From: Massilia agilis | Lineage (GTDB): Bacteria; Pseudomonadota; Gammaproteobacteria; Burkholderiales; Burkholderiaceae_D | NCBI RefSeq assembly: GCF_024756255.1 | Contig: NZ_JANUHB010000004.1 | Coordinates: 248,001 to 312,000, forward strand | DNA: 64,000 bases | Direction of reading: 5' to 3' | In this document: positions 1 to 7,786 of the stretch, in pieces | Layout: each line of letters starts with the position of its first letter | Numbering within the stretch: the first letter of the stretch is position 1 | The notes under the pieces: model-generated | Databases searched by the model: none | What the model was told of the DNA's origin: nothing | Seen by the model: only the letters and a program-made list of their open reading frames with translations | Made by a program: the position numbers and the translations under genes

Positions 1-1482
1 CAGCGCTTCCTGGCCCAGCTGTCGGTCCAGATCGCGGCCGACCTGGCCGCCATCTCGGTGCTCTACCTTGCCGCCGGTGGCGCCAAGAGCGGCCTGGGCA
101 TCCTGTATCTGTTCCCGCTTGCCGGCGCAGCGATCCTGGCGCCGCTGGTGCTGGCGCTGTTCTCGGCATCGGTGGCGACCCTGTTCATGCTGGGCCACTC
201 GATCTGGCAGGTCATCACGCAGGACGGCGAATCGTGGGTGCGCCAGGCCGGCATGTACGGTGCCGGCTTTTTCGCCGTGGTGCTGCTGGTGAGCCGGCTG
301 GCGGCGCGCCTGATCCGGCAAGAGGAACTGGCGGCCCAGCGCGGCGCCGACCTGAAGATCCAGCAGGCGATCAACCAGATCGTGATTGCCGACGTCGGCG
401 ACGGCATCCTGGTGGTGGGGCGCGACGGCCGGGTCTTTGCCGGCAACCCGGCGGCGCGGCGCATGCTTGGGCTGGACGAGGCCGCACTCGATTTCCGGCT
501 TGGCGACGTGGCCGCGCTCGAGCCGCTGGCGCAGGCGTTCTCGGCATGGCTGACCGCGCCGGCGGGTGCAGCGCAGGACGCCGTGTTCGTCAACGTCAAG
601 CCGTGGAACGAGGAGGGCGCCCCGGCCCCGCGTGGCCGGCTGGGCCGGGCCTCGCACCTGAAGCTGCGCTTTGCGCGCGTGGATACGGACGAGCAGGCGG
701 CGGGGCGCAGCGTCGTGTTCCTGCAGGACGTCTCCGCGATCGAAAACCAGGCCCAGCAGCTCAAGCTGGCCTCGATGGGGCGCCTGACCGCCAGCATCGC
801 GCACGAGGTGCGCAACCCGCTGTCGGCCATCGGCCACGCGACCGCGCTCTTGGCCGAGGATCTGTCCGGCCCGGCCGAGGTGCGCCTCTTGAAGATCATT
901 GGCGACAACGTCACGCGCGTGAACCGCATGGTCGAGGATATCCTGCAGCTGTCGCGCAAGGCGCAGCCGAGCGGCGAGCCGGTGCCGCTGGCCGCGTTCC
1001 TGGCCGAGCTGAAGGCCGAATTCTCCGAAACGCACGGGCTCGCCGATGATATAGTGTCGATCGGCCAGAGCGGCGACGCAGCCGTGCGTTTCGACCCGCT
1101 GCACCTGCGCGAAGTGCTGCTCAACCTGCTGAACAACGCGGTGCGCTACGCCAGCGGCAAGCCGGGCTCGATCCGGCTGTCCACCGCGCTCGATCCGGTC
1201 GGGCGGCGCGAGCTTCACGTGCAGGACGACGGCCCCGGCATCACGCCCGAGGTGCGCGACCACCTGTTCGAGCCGTTCTACACCACCTCGAGCAAGGGCA
1301 CGGGCCTCGGCCTGTACCTGGCGCGCGAGCTGTGCCTGAACAACGAGGCCATGCTCGACTACGAATACCGGTTCGAAAACAGCGCGCTCGGTCCGCGCCG
1401 CGCCACTGGCCGTTTTGTCATCACCTTCGCGCTGCCGGCAGCCCGGCGCGCAAACGCAGCCAACGGAGAGGCAGTTCAATGA
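1..1482 (+). CDS. pilS: PilS sensor histidine kinase, 5' end missing
   Basis: Membrane histidine kinase of the PilS-PilR system, which controls pilin transcription in type IV pilus bacteria. The reading frame is open from base 1, so the true start lies outside the window; 493 residues are visible. The first part is hydrophobic (the last transmembrane helices). It is followed by a PAS-like segment (around IADVGDGILVVG), an H-box with the phosphoacceptor His in SIAHEVRNPL, then the N-box (LLNLLNNAVRYA), G1 (DDGPGI) and G2 (GTGLGLYLA) of the ATPase domain. The stop overlaps the pilR start in an ATGA arrangement, so the two are translationally coupled. The identity is secure because of the PilR partner downstream. 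Confidence 0.93.
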   Translation, partial: QRFLAQLSVQIAADLAAISVLYLAAGGAKSGLGILYLFPLAGAAILAPLVLALFSASVATLFMLGHSIWQVITQDGESWVRQAGMYGAGFFAVVLLVSRLAARLIRQEELAAQRGADLKIQQAINQIVIADVGDGILVVGRDGRVFAGNPAARRMLGLDEAALDFRLGDVAALEPLAQAFSAWLTAPAGAAQDAVFVNVKPWNEEGAPAPRGRLGRASHLKLRFARVDTDEQAAGRSVVFLQDVSAIENQAQQLKLASMGRLTASIAHEVRNPLSAIGHATALLAEDLSGPAEVRLLKIIGDNVTRVNRMVEDILQLSRKAQPSGEPVPLAAFLAELKAEFSETHGLADDIVSIGQSGDAAVRFDPLHLREVLLNLLNNAVRYASGKPGSIRLSTALDPVGRRELHVQDDGPGITPEVRDHLFEPFYTTSSKGTGLGLYLARELCLNNEAMLDYEYRFENSALGPRRATGRFVITFALPAARRANAANGEAVQ

Positions 1483-2882
1483 GTTCACCCCGCATATTGG
1501 TGGTTGACGACGAAGCGGACCTGCGCGAGCTGCTCGAGATTACGCTGCTCAAGATGGGGCTGGACGTGGACAGTGCGGCAACGCTGGGCGAAGCGCGCGC
1601 GCTGCTGGCCCGCCATGCCTACGCGCTGGTGCTGACCGACATGCGCCTGCCCGACGGGCTGGGGCTGGAGCTGGTGCGCGAAGTGACCGCCGCCTATAAA
1701 TGCACGCCCATCGCCGTGGTCACCGCCTATGGCAGCGCCGAAAATGCGGTGGTCGCGCTCAAGGCCGGCGCGTTCGACTACGTGACCAAGCCGGTGGTGC
1801 TGGAAGACCTGCGCATCATGGTGCGCTCCGCGCTGCGCCTGTCCGAGCCGGTGCAAGAGCCGGCCGCGCAGCAGGCCTCCCAAGGCTCGCGCCTGATCGG
1901 CGAGTCGCCGGCGATGCAGTCGCTGCGCGCGCAGATCGCCCGCCTTGCGCGTTCCAACGCGCCGATTTCGATCACCGGCGAATCCGGCAGCGGCAAGGAG
2001 CTGGCCGCGCGCGAGATCCACGCGCAAAGCACGCGCGCCGCCAAACCCTTCGTGGCCGTGAACTGCGGCGCGATCCCCGAAACGCTGATGGAGGCCGAGT
2101 TCTTCGGCTACCGCAAGGGCGCGTTCACTGGCGCCGCCGAAGAGCGCGAGGGCTTCTTCCAGGCCGCCAATGGCGGCACCTTGATGCTCGACGAGGTGGC
2201 CGACCTGCCGCTGCCGATGCAGGTCAAACTGCTGCGCGCGATCCAGGAGCGCCGGGTGCGCAAGATCGGCGCCACCAGCGAAGAGGCGGTGGACGTGCGC
2301 ATCATCAGCGCCACCCACCAGGATCTGGCGCGCTGCGTCGAAACGGGCACCTTCAGGCAGGACCTGTTCTACCGCCTGAACGTGATCGAACTGCGCCTGC
2401 CGCCGCTGCGCGAGCGGATCGAAGACCTGCCGCTCCTGTGCGAAGCCATCCTCGCGCGGCTCTCGGCACCCGGCCTGAAAGTGAGCCTGGGCCCGGGCGT
2501 GCTGGAGGCGCTGGGCGAGTACCCGTTCCCTGGCAACGTGCGCGAACTGGAGAATGTGCTCGAGCGCGCGCTCGCGTTTTCGGACGATGGCGTGATTGAA
2601 GTGGGCGACCTGTCGCTCAAGGCCGCGCGCCCGGCCGGGCCGGCGCCGCAGCCCGGGCAGGGAACGGTAGCGCCGGCGCCGCCACCCTCGCTGGCGCCCG
2701 ACGACGCACCGCTGCCGAGCAATTTGCCCGACTACCTGACCCAGGTCGAGCGCGACATCATCGTGCGCGCGCTGACCCAGACCCAGTTCAACCGCGCCCA
2801 GGCGGCGGCGCTCCTGGGCATCAGCGTGCGCCAGCTGCGCTACCAGATCCAGAAGCTGGGCATCCAGGCGCCGGAAGGCTGA
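1479..2882 (+). CDS. pilR: PilR sigma-54-dependent response regulator
   Basis: NtrC-family activator that, when phosphorylated by PilS, drives sigma-54 transcription of pilin and related genes. 467 residues. The receiver domain occupies about 1-120, with acidic pair D10/D11, phosphoacceptor D54 (LVLTDMRLPDG) and the conserved Lys in DYVTKPV. The AAA+ domain has Walker A (GESGSGKE), the sigma-54 contact loop GAFTGA and Walker B (LMLDEVADL). A Fis-type helix-turn-helix closes the protein (NRAQAAALLGISVRQLRYQI). The ATG at 1479 overlaps the pilS stop and gives the expected receiver N-terminus; a longer in-frame reading from 1332 would lie inside pilS and is not needed. Confidence 0.95.
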   Translation: MSSPRILVVDDEADLRELLEITLLKMGLDVDSAATLGEARALLARHAYALVLTDMRLPDGLGLELVREVTAAYKCTPIAVVTAYGSAENAVVALKAGAFDYVTKPVVLEDLRIMVRSALRLSEPVQEPAAQQASQGSRLIGESPAMQSLRAQIARLARSNAPISITGESGSGKELAAREIHAQSTRAAKPFVAVNCGAIPETLMEAEFFGYRKGAFTGAAEEREGFFQAANGGTLMLDEVADLPLPMQVKLLRAIQERRVRKIGATSEEAVDVRIISATHQDLARCVETGTFRQDLFYRLNVIELRLPPLRERIEDLPLLCEAILARLSAPGLKVSLGPGVLEALGEYPFPGNVRELENVLERALAFSDDGVIEVGDLSLKAARPAGPAPQPGQGTVAPAPPPSLAPDDAPLPSNLPDYLTQVERDIIVRALTQTQFNRAQAAALLGISVRQLRYQIQKLGIQAPEG

Positions 2883-3128
2883 CCTGGCCGCGCGCCCGCT
2901 GCCCCGTTTTGCGCGCCGAATGCATGCCTGAAAATGTTGTCTTTTCGCCAGCGCAGCGAAGCGGCCACGGGCTGTTTGGGGAGCCATGCATACGTAGGCT
3001 CGTGCGGAATGTTAGTGCTCACTTACCGCCGATTCGGCATCGTGCCCGGCTTAATAAATGTCAAGCCCGAGCACGAAAAAAAAGAGTTGAACTTCAGGAA
3101 TTTATTCTCTTGCGGGGCCACCGGTCAG

Positions 3129-3144
3129 GCACTACAATTAGTCT
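3129..3144. promoter_or_regulatory. NrdR box 1 (candidate)
   Basis: The 16-mer gcactacaattagtct fits the NrdR consensus acaCwAtATaTwGtgt at most positions, including the C, A, A, T and G core. NrdR is the ATP/dATP-sensing repressor of ribonucleotide reductase genes and binds pairs of such boxes about three helical turns apart. The partner box starts exactly 30 bp downstream. Confidence 0.72.
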
Positions 3145-3172
3145 CAACATCAATCTCCTCACTAGATATAGT
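3144..3172 (+). promoter_or_regulatory. Candidate sigma-70 promoter of nrdAB
   Basis: -35 TCAACA (3144-3149), a 17-bp spacer and -10 TATAGT (3167-3172; five of six matches to TATAAT). The -35 is weaker (four of six). The whole element sits between and inside the two NrdR boxes, which supports it. The implied leader to the nrdA ATG is about 230 nt. Confidence 0.55.
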
Positions 3173-3174
3173 AG
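3159..3174. promoter_or_regulatory. NrdR box 2 (candidate)
   Basis: The 16-mer tcactagatatagtag matches the NrdR box core (CtAgAtATaG) and lies 30 bp (start to start) from box 1. It contains the putative -10 hexamer of the nrdA promoter, so NrdR binding would exclude RNA polymerase. Confidence 0.75.
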
Positions 3175-3410
3175 AACGAGCAGCAACAAGGACTAGACGC
3201 CGGAAACGTTTCTGACAGCGGGATGGGCGGCCTGGACTTGACGCGAGCTTGCCGGAAAAATCCACAGTAGTGTCATTTTGCTAACCATGCTTTTTGCGGT
3301 TGGCTGGCTATTTTTTTGCTTTTTTATTTGTGACGGACCGCGGCTAGCAGGGCGGTTCACCTGAACAACAAATGGCGGCAGGCGACCTGCTTGCCCTTGC
3401 TGGAGGCTCA

Positions 3411-6317
3411 ATGCAAACACAAGACATTTCGACCAATTCCCAGAACGTCCAGGGCACCAGCGCCGCGGCGCTCGTGGCCAGCGGCGACTACCGCATCATC
3501 CGCCGCAATGGCGCCGTGGTGGCGTTCGAGCCGTCCAAGATTTCGGTCGCGATGACCAAGGCCTTCCTGGCCGTGGGTCCCGAGCAGGGCCAGGTGTCGG
3601 CGCGCGTGCGCGACCTGGTCGAGCAGCTCACCCACAACGTGGTCGCCGCCCTGGTGCGCCGCCAGCCGAACGGCGGCACCTTCCACATCGAAGACGTGCA
3701 GGACCAGGTCGAACTGTCGCTGATGCGCTCGGGCGAGCATGAAGTCGCGCGCGAGTACGTGCTGTACCGCGCCAAGCGCATCGAAGAGCGCCGCCTGGCC
3801 AAGGAAGCGGCCGGCACCGCCGCGCCCGCCGCGCCGCAGATCCACGTGATCGACGGCGGTGTGAAGAAGCCGCTGGACATGAACGCGGTCACCGGCCTGA
3901 TCGGCGCGGCCTGCGCCGGCCTGGAAAAGCACGTGGACGCCGAGGCGATCCTGACCGAGACCCTGAAGAACCTGTACGACGGCGTGCCGGTCGAAGAGTT
4001 GCACAAGTCGGCCGTGCTGGCCGCGCGCGCGCTGATGGAAAAGGACCCGGCTTACAGCCAGGTCACCGCGCGCATCCTGCTGCACTCGATCCGCAAGGAG
4101 ATCTTCGGCAAGGAAGTGGCGCAGGCCGAGGCAGCCGCCGAATACGTGAGCTACTTCCCGAAGTACATCGCCAAGGGCATCGATGCCGAGCTGCTGGACG
4201 AAGAGCTGGGCAAGTTCGACCTGGAGCGCCTGGCCAAGGCCCTGGTGGCAGACCGTGACCTGCAGTTCGGTTACATTGGCCTGCAGACCCTGTACGACCG
4301 CTACTTCCTGCATATCCGCGACGTGCGCATCGAGATGCCGCAGGCGTTCTACATGCGCGTGGCGATGGGCCTGGCCCTGCGCGAGGAAGACCGCGAAGCG
4401 CGCGCGATCGAGTTCTACAACCTGCTGTCGACCTTCGACTTCATGAGCTCGACCCCGACCCTGTTCAACTCGGGTACCCGCCGCTCGCAGCTGTCGTCGT
4501 GCTACCTGACGACCGTGTCGGACGACCTGGAAGGCATCTACGACGCGATCAAGGAAAACGCGCTGCTGTCGAAATTTGCCGGCGGCCTGGGCAACGACTG
4601 GACCCCGGTGCGCGCGCTGGGCTCGCGCATCAAGGGCACCAACGGCAAGTCGCAAGGCGTGGTGCCGTTCCTGAAAGTGGTCAACGACACCGCCGTGGCG
4701 GTCAACCAGGGCGGCAAGCGCAAGGGCGCGGTCTGCGCCTACCTTGAGACCTGGCACATGGACATCGAGGAATTCCTCGACCTGCGCAAGAACACCGGCG
4801 ACGACCGCCGCCGCACCCACGACATGAACACCGCGAACTGGATTCCGGACCTGTTCATGAAGCGCGTGATGGAAAAGGGCGAGTGGACCCTGTTCACGCC
4901 GTCGGAGTGCCCGGACCTGCACGACAAGGTCGGCAAGGCCTTCGAAGACGCATACACCGCCTACGAAGCCAAGGCCGCGCGCGGCGAAATCCGCGTGTTC
5001 AAGAAGATCCAGGCGATGGACCTGTGGCGCAAGATGCTCTCGATGCTGTTCGAGACCGGCCACCCGTGGATCACGTTCAAGGACCCGTGCAACATCCGCT
5101 CGCCCCAGCAGCACGTGGGCGTGGTGCACTCGTCGAACCTGTGCACCGAGATCACGCTGAACACCAGCGCGGACGAGATCGCGGTCTGCAACCTGGGTTC
5201 GGTCAACCTGCCGGCCCACATGAAGGGCGACGGGTTGGACCTGCTCAAGCTGCAAAAGACCGTGCGCACCGCGATGCGCATGCTGGACAACGTCATCGAC
5301 ATCAACTACTACGCCGTCGACAAGGCCCGCAACTCGAACCTGCGCCACCGTCCGGTCGGCCTGGGTATCATGGGCCACCAGGACTGCCTGCACATGATGC
5401 GCGTGCCGTTCGCATCGGACAAAGCGGTGGAGTTTGCTGACCGTTCGATGGAAGCCGTCTGCTACTACGCCTACCTGGCCTCGACCGAGCTGGCCGAAGA
5501 GCGCGGCCGCTACCAGTCGTACGAAGGTTCGCTGTGGGACCGCGGCATCCTGCCGCAGGACTCGATCAAGCTGCTGGCCGAAGAACGCGGCGGGTACCTG
5601 GAGCAGGACACCAGCGAGACCATGAACTGGAACATGGTGCGCGAGCGCGTCAAGAAGTACGGCATGCGCAACTCGAACTGCGTGGCGATCGCTCCGACCG
5701 CGACGATCTCGAACATCATCGGCGTGTCGGCTTGCATCGAGCCGACCTTCCAGAACCTGTACGTGAAGTCGAACCTGTCGGGCGAGTTCACCGAGATCAA
5801 CGCCCACCTGGTGCGCGACCTGAAGGCGCGTGGCCTGTGGGACGAGGTGATGATCGCCGACCTGAAGTACTTCGACGGCACCCTGTCCAAGATCGACCGC
5901 GTGCCGGACGACCTGCGCGACCTGTACGCCACCGCGTTCGAAATCGAGCCGAAGTGGCTGGTGGAAGCCGCATCGCGCCGCCAGAAGTGGATCGACCAGG
6001 CCCAGTCGCTGAACATCTACATGGCAGGCGCTTCGGGCAAGAAGCTGGACGAGACCTACAAGCTGGCCTGGCTGCGCGGCCTGAAGACCACCTACTACCT
6101 GCGTACCATTGCGGCCACGCACATGGAGAAGTCCACCGTGCGTACCGGCGCGCTGAACGCGGTTCCGGTCTCGGGCGGCCTGCCGGCAGCGGCGGCGCCA
6201 AGCGCACCGGCAGCTCCGGCTGCACCGGCAGCGGATGCCTCTGGCGTGGTCGAGGGCGCGGCCTGCTACCTGCGTCCGGGCGACCCGGGCTTCGATGAGT
6301 GCGAAGCCTGCCAGTAA
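3411..6317 (+). CDS. nrdA: Ribonucleoside-diphosphate reductase class Ia, alpha subunit
   Basis: Large catalytic subunit (968 aa) that reduces ribonucleoside diphosphates to deoxyribonucleotides with the NrdB radical subunit. An ATP-cone allosteric domain covers roughly residues 25-115 (RRNGAVVAFEPSKI). The reductase core shows the redox Cys in SSCYLTTV, the active-site block SNLCTEITLNT and the second Cys in CNLGSVNL. The tail ends in CEAC, the swinging thiol pair that regenerates the active site. The ATG at 3411 is chosen because GGAGG lies 6 bases upstream (3400-3404); an in-frame ATG at 3372 has no ribosome site. It forms an operon with nrdB, separated by a REP-like repeat. Confidence 0.95.
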   Translation: MQTQDISTNSQNVQGTSAAALVASGDYRIIRRNGAVVAFEPSKISVAMTKAFLAVGPEQGQVSARVRDLVEQLTHNVVAALVRRQPNGGTFHIEDVQDQVELSLMRSGEHEVAREYVLYRAKRIEERRLAKEAAGTAAPAAPQIHVIDGGVKKPLDMNAVTGLIGAACAGLEKHVDAEAILTETLKNLYDGVPVEELHKSAVLAARALMEKDPAYSQVTARILLHSIRKEIFGKEVAQAEAAAEYVSYFPKYIAKGIDAELLDEELGKFDLERLAKALVADRDLQFGYIGLQTLYDRYFLHIRDVRIEMPQAFYMRVAMGLALREEDREARAIEFYNLLSTFDFMSSTPTLFNSGTRRSQLSSCYLTTVSDDLEGIYDAIKENALLSKFAGGLGNDWTPVRALGSRIKGTNGKSQGVVPFLKVVNDTAVAVNQGGKRKGAVCAYLETWHMDIEEFLDLRKNTGDDRRRTHDMNTANWIPDLFMKRVMEKGEWTLFTPSECPDLHDKVGKAFEDAYTAYEAKAARGEIRVFKKIQAMDLWRKMLSMLFETGHPWITFKDPCNIRSPQQHVGVVHSSNLCTEITLNTSADEIAVCNLGSVNLPAHMKGDGLDLLKLQKTVRTAMRMLDNVIDINYYAVDKARNSNLRHRPVGLGIMGHQDCLHMMRVPFASDKAVEFADRSMEAVCYYAYLASTELAEERGRYQSYEGSLWDRGILPQDSIKLLAEERGGYLEQDTSETMNWNMVRERVKKYGMRNSNCVAIAPTATISNIIGVSACIEPTFQNLYVKSNLSGEFTEINAHLVRDLKARGLWDEVMIADLKYFDGTLSKIDRVPDDLRDLYATAFEIEPKWLVEAASRRQKWIDQAQSLNIYMAGASGKKLDETYKLAWLRGLKTTYYLRTIAATHMEKSTVRTGALNAVPVSGGLPAAAAPSAPAAPAAPAADASGVVEGAACYLRPGDPGFDECEACQ

Positions 6318-6334
6318 GGATTGCGTATTTGAGC

Positions 6335-6416
6335 ACGTCGTTCCCGCGAAGGCGGGAACCCATGGACCGCGTGAATGCACGCTCAGCATGGGTCCCCGCC
6401 TGCGCGGGGACGACGT
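6335..6416. repeat. REP-like inverted-repeat pair between nrdA and nrdB
   Basis: Two palindromic units face each other: acgtcgttcccgcgaaggcg and its neighbour on the left, and ggtccccgcctgcgcgggga then cgacgt on the right. Each unit folds on its own (TCCCGC/GCGGGA and TCCCCGC/GCGGGGA) and the two together form a larger hairpin through CCCATG/CATGGG. The same unit recurs at 26463 and 38346. It could stabilise or attenuate nrdA mRNA relative to nrdB. Confidence 0.8.
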
Positions 6417-6445
6417 TCGTAAGCTAACAAGAAAGGAACTGAATT

Positions 6446-7549
6446 ATGTCGTTGTCCTGGGACGATGAACCGAGCACCGAACAACAACCGCAGGCATCCG
6501 GCGACGTGGCCGTCAGCGCGGCCGATATCGCCAAGCGCGTGAACGCCGACGACAAGCGCATCATCAACGGCAAGACCGACGTCAACCAGCTGGTCCCGTT
6601 CAAGTACAAGTGGGCGTGGGACAAATACCTGGCCGGCTGCGCCAACCACTGGATGCCGCAGGAAGTGAACATGCAGCGCGACATCGAGCTGTGGAAGAAC
6701 CCGAACGGCCTGACCGAAGACGAGCGCCGCATCGTCAAGCGCAACCTCGGCTTCTTCGTGACCGCCGACTCGCTGGCCGCCAACAACATCGTGCTGGGCA
6801 CCTACCGCCACATCACCGCGCCCGAGTGCCGCCAGTACCTGCTGCGCCAGGCCTTCGAAGAGGCGATCCACACCCACGCCTACCAGTACATCGTTGAGTC
6901 GCTGGGCCTGGACGAGCGCGAGATCTTCAACGCGTACAACGAGATCCCGGCGATCCGCGACAAGGACCAGTTCCTGATCCCGTTCATCGAGACGCTGACC
7001 GACCCCGAGTTCAAGACCGGCACCATCGAGAACGACCAGAAGCTGCTCAAGTCGGTGATCGTGTTCGCCTGCCTGATGGAAGGCCTGTTCTTCTACGTCG
7101 GCTTCACCCAGATCCTGGCGCTGGGCCGCCAGAACAAGATGACCGGCGCGGCCGAGCAGTACCAGTACATCCTGCGCGACGAGTCGATGCACTGCAACTT
7201 CGGCATCGACCTGATCAACTCGATCAAGATGGAAAACCCGCAGCTGTGGACCGCCGAGTTCCGCGAAGAGCTCAAGCAGCTGTTCCTGAAGGCCGTGGAC
7301 CTCGAGTACGCCTACGCCGAGGACACCATGCCGCGCGGCGTGCTGGGCCTGAACGCGCCGATGTTCAAGAGCTACCTGCGCTTCATCGCCAACCGCCGCG
7401 CCGTGCAGATCGGCCTGGACCCGCTGTTCCCGAACGAAGAGAACCCGTTCCCGTGGATGAGCGAGATGATCGACCTGAAGAAGGAGCGCAACTTCTTCGA
7501 GACGCGTGTGACCGAGTACCAGACCGGCGGCGCGTTGAACTGGGATTGA
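6446..7549 (+). CDS. nrdB: Ribonucleoside-diphosphate reductase class Ia, beta subunit
   Basis: Di-iron tyrosyl-radical subunit (367 aa). Residues align with the E. coli ligands at the same spacing: D108, E139, H142 and radical Tyr Y146 (EAIHTHAY), then E212 (MEGLFFY), E246 and H249 (RDESMHCNF). The start at 6446 is supported by AAGAAAGGAA just upstream. The last codons ([12 protein letters not shown]) are duplicated almost exactly at 13492-13520, on the far side of a foreign gene block. The 3' end therefore appears to be the insertion target of a genomic island, with the reading frame preserved. Confidence 0.95.
   Translation: MSLSWDDEPSTEQQPQASGDVAVSAADIAKRVNADDKRIINGKTDVNQLVPFKYKWAWDKYLAGCANHWMPQEVNMQRDIELWKNPNGLTEDERRIVKRNLGFFVTADSLAANNIVLGTYRHITAPECRQYLLRQAFEEAIHTHAYQYIVESLGLDEREIFNAYNEIPAIRDKDQFLIPFIETLTDPEFKTGTIENDQKLLKSVIVFACLMEGLFFYVGFTQILALGRQNKMTGAAEQYQYILRDESMHCNFGIDLINSIKMENPQLWTAEFREELKQLFLKAVDLEYAYAEDTMPRGVLGLNAPMFKSYLRFIANRRAVQIGLDPLFPNEENPFPWMSEMIDLKKERNFFETRVTEYQTGGALNWD
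7521..7547. repeat. Left attachment-like direct repeat (nrdB 3' end)
   Basis: 27 bases ending at the first base of the nrdB stop. They match 13492-13518 at 25 positions: an exact 14-base block (agaccggcggcgcg), a T/C difference, an exact 10-base block (tgaactggga), a second T/C difference, then T. Both differences are at third codon positions of the encoded L-N-W-D, so the protein end is unchanged. Confidence 0.8.
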
Positions 7550-7580
7550 TCGTGCTCTCAGCGTAGCATCAGAAGTTAAT

Positions 7581-7617
7581 AAGCACAAAGGCCCGAGGAC
7601 GGGCCTTTGTGCTTTTG
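7581..7617 (+). terminator. Rho-independent terminator after nrdB
   Basis: A perfect 15-bp stem (AAGCACAAAGGCCCG with CGGGCCTTTGTGCTT) around an AGGA loop, ending in a T-run. It stops nrdAB transcription before the island operon and lies on the island side of the left repeat. Confidence 0.92.
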
Positions 7618-7768
7618 CTGTTCGGCTTTCCTTTTCAAGTTCTCACCCACCCGTCCTGAGCCGTCGTAGTCTGTATCAAGTACGAGATGTTGTTCTTGTA
7701 TCAAAAAATGGTGACGGATCGATTGCTCTGCAAGTGGGATGTAAAGGACAATTGTTGAGGGAAGTTCG

Positions 7769-7786
7769 ATGAATGTTGACGAATGA
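7769..7786 (+). CDS. Five-codon leader ORF overlapping the methyltransferase start
   Basis: ATG AAT GTT GAC GAA TGA (M-N-V-D-E) begins 4 bases after GAGGGAAG, the best ribosome site here. Its TGA overlaps the ATG at 7783. The methyltransferase start has no Shine-Dalgarno of its own at normal spacing. The mini-ORF may therefore couple translation of the island operon to ribosomes terminating at the overlap. It could also be chance, since it is very short. Confidence 0.35.
   Translation: MNVDE

Larger units (their letters stand above)
2883..3410. other. Intergenic region upstream of nrdA (regulatory)
   Basis: About 530 bases between pilR and nrdA without a credible gene. It holds a candidate promoter and two NrdR-type boxes (3129-3174), then a long AT-rich leader with T-tracts around 3310-3328. 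Short open frames here have no Shine-Dalgarno and run across the operator sites. No convincing terminator follows pilR. Confidence 0.6.

Noticed and set aside
2909..3215. Small open frames between pilR and nrdA
   Set aside because: No ribosome site, no family match, and they cross the NrdR boxes and promoter.
3372..3410. Longer nrdA start at 3372
   Set aside because: No Shine-Dalgarno, whereas GGAGG stands at the right place before 3411.
3408..6389. 993-codon open frame on the minus strand opposite nrdA
   Set aside because: A shadow of a high-GC gene: composition is His/Val/Arg/Gln-rich without any motif, while nrdA on the plus strand has all family residues.
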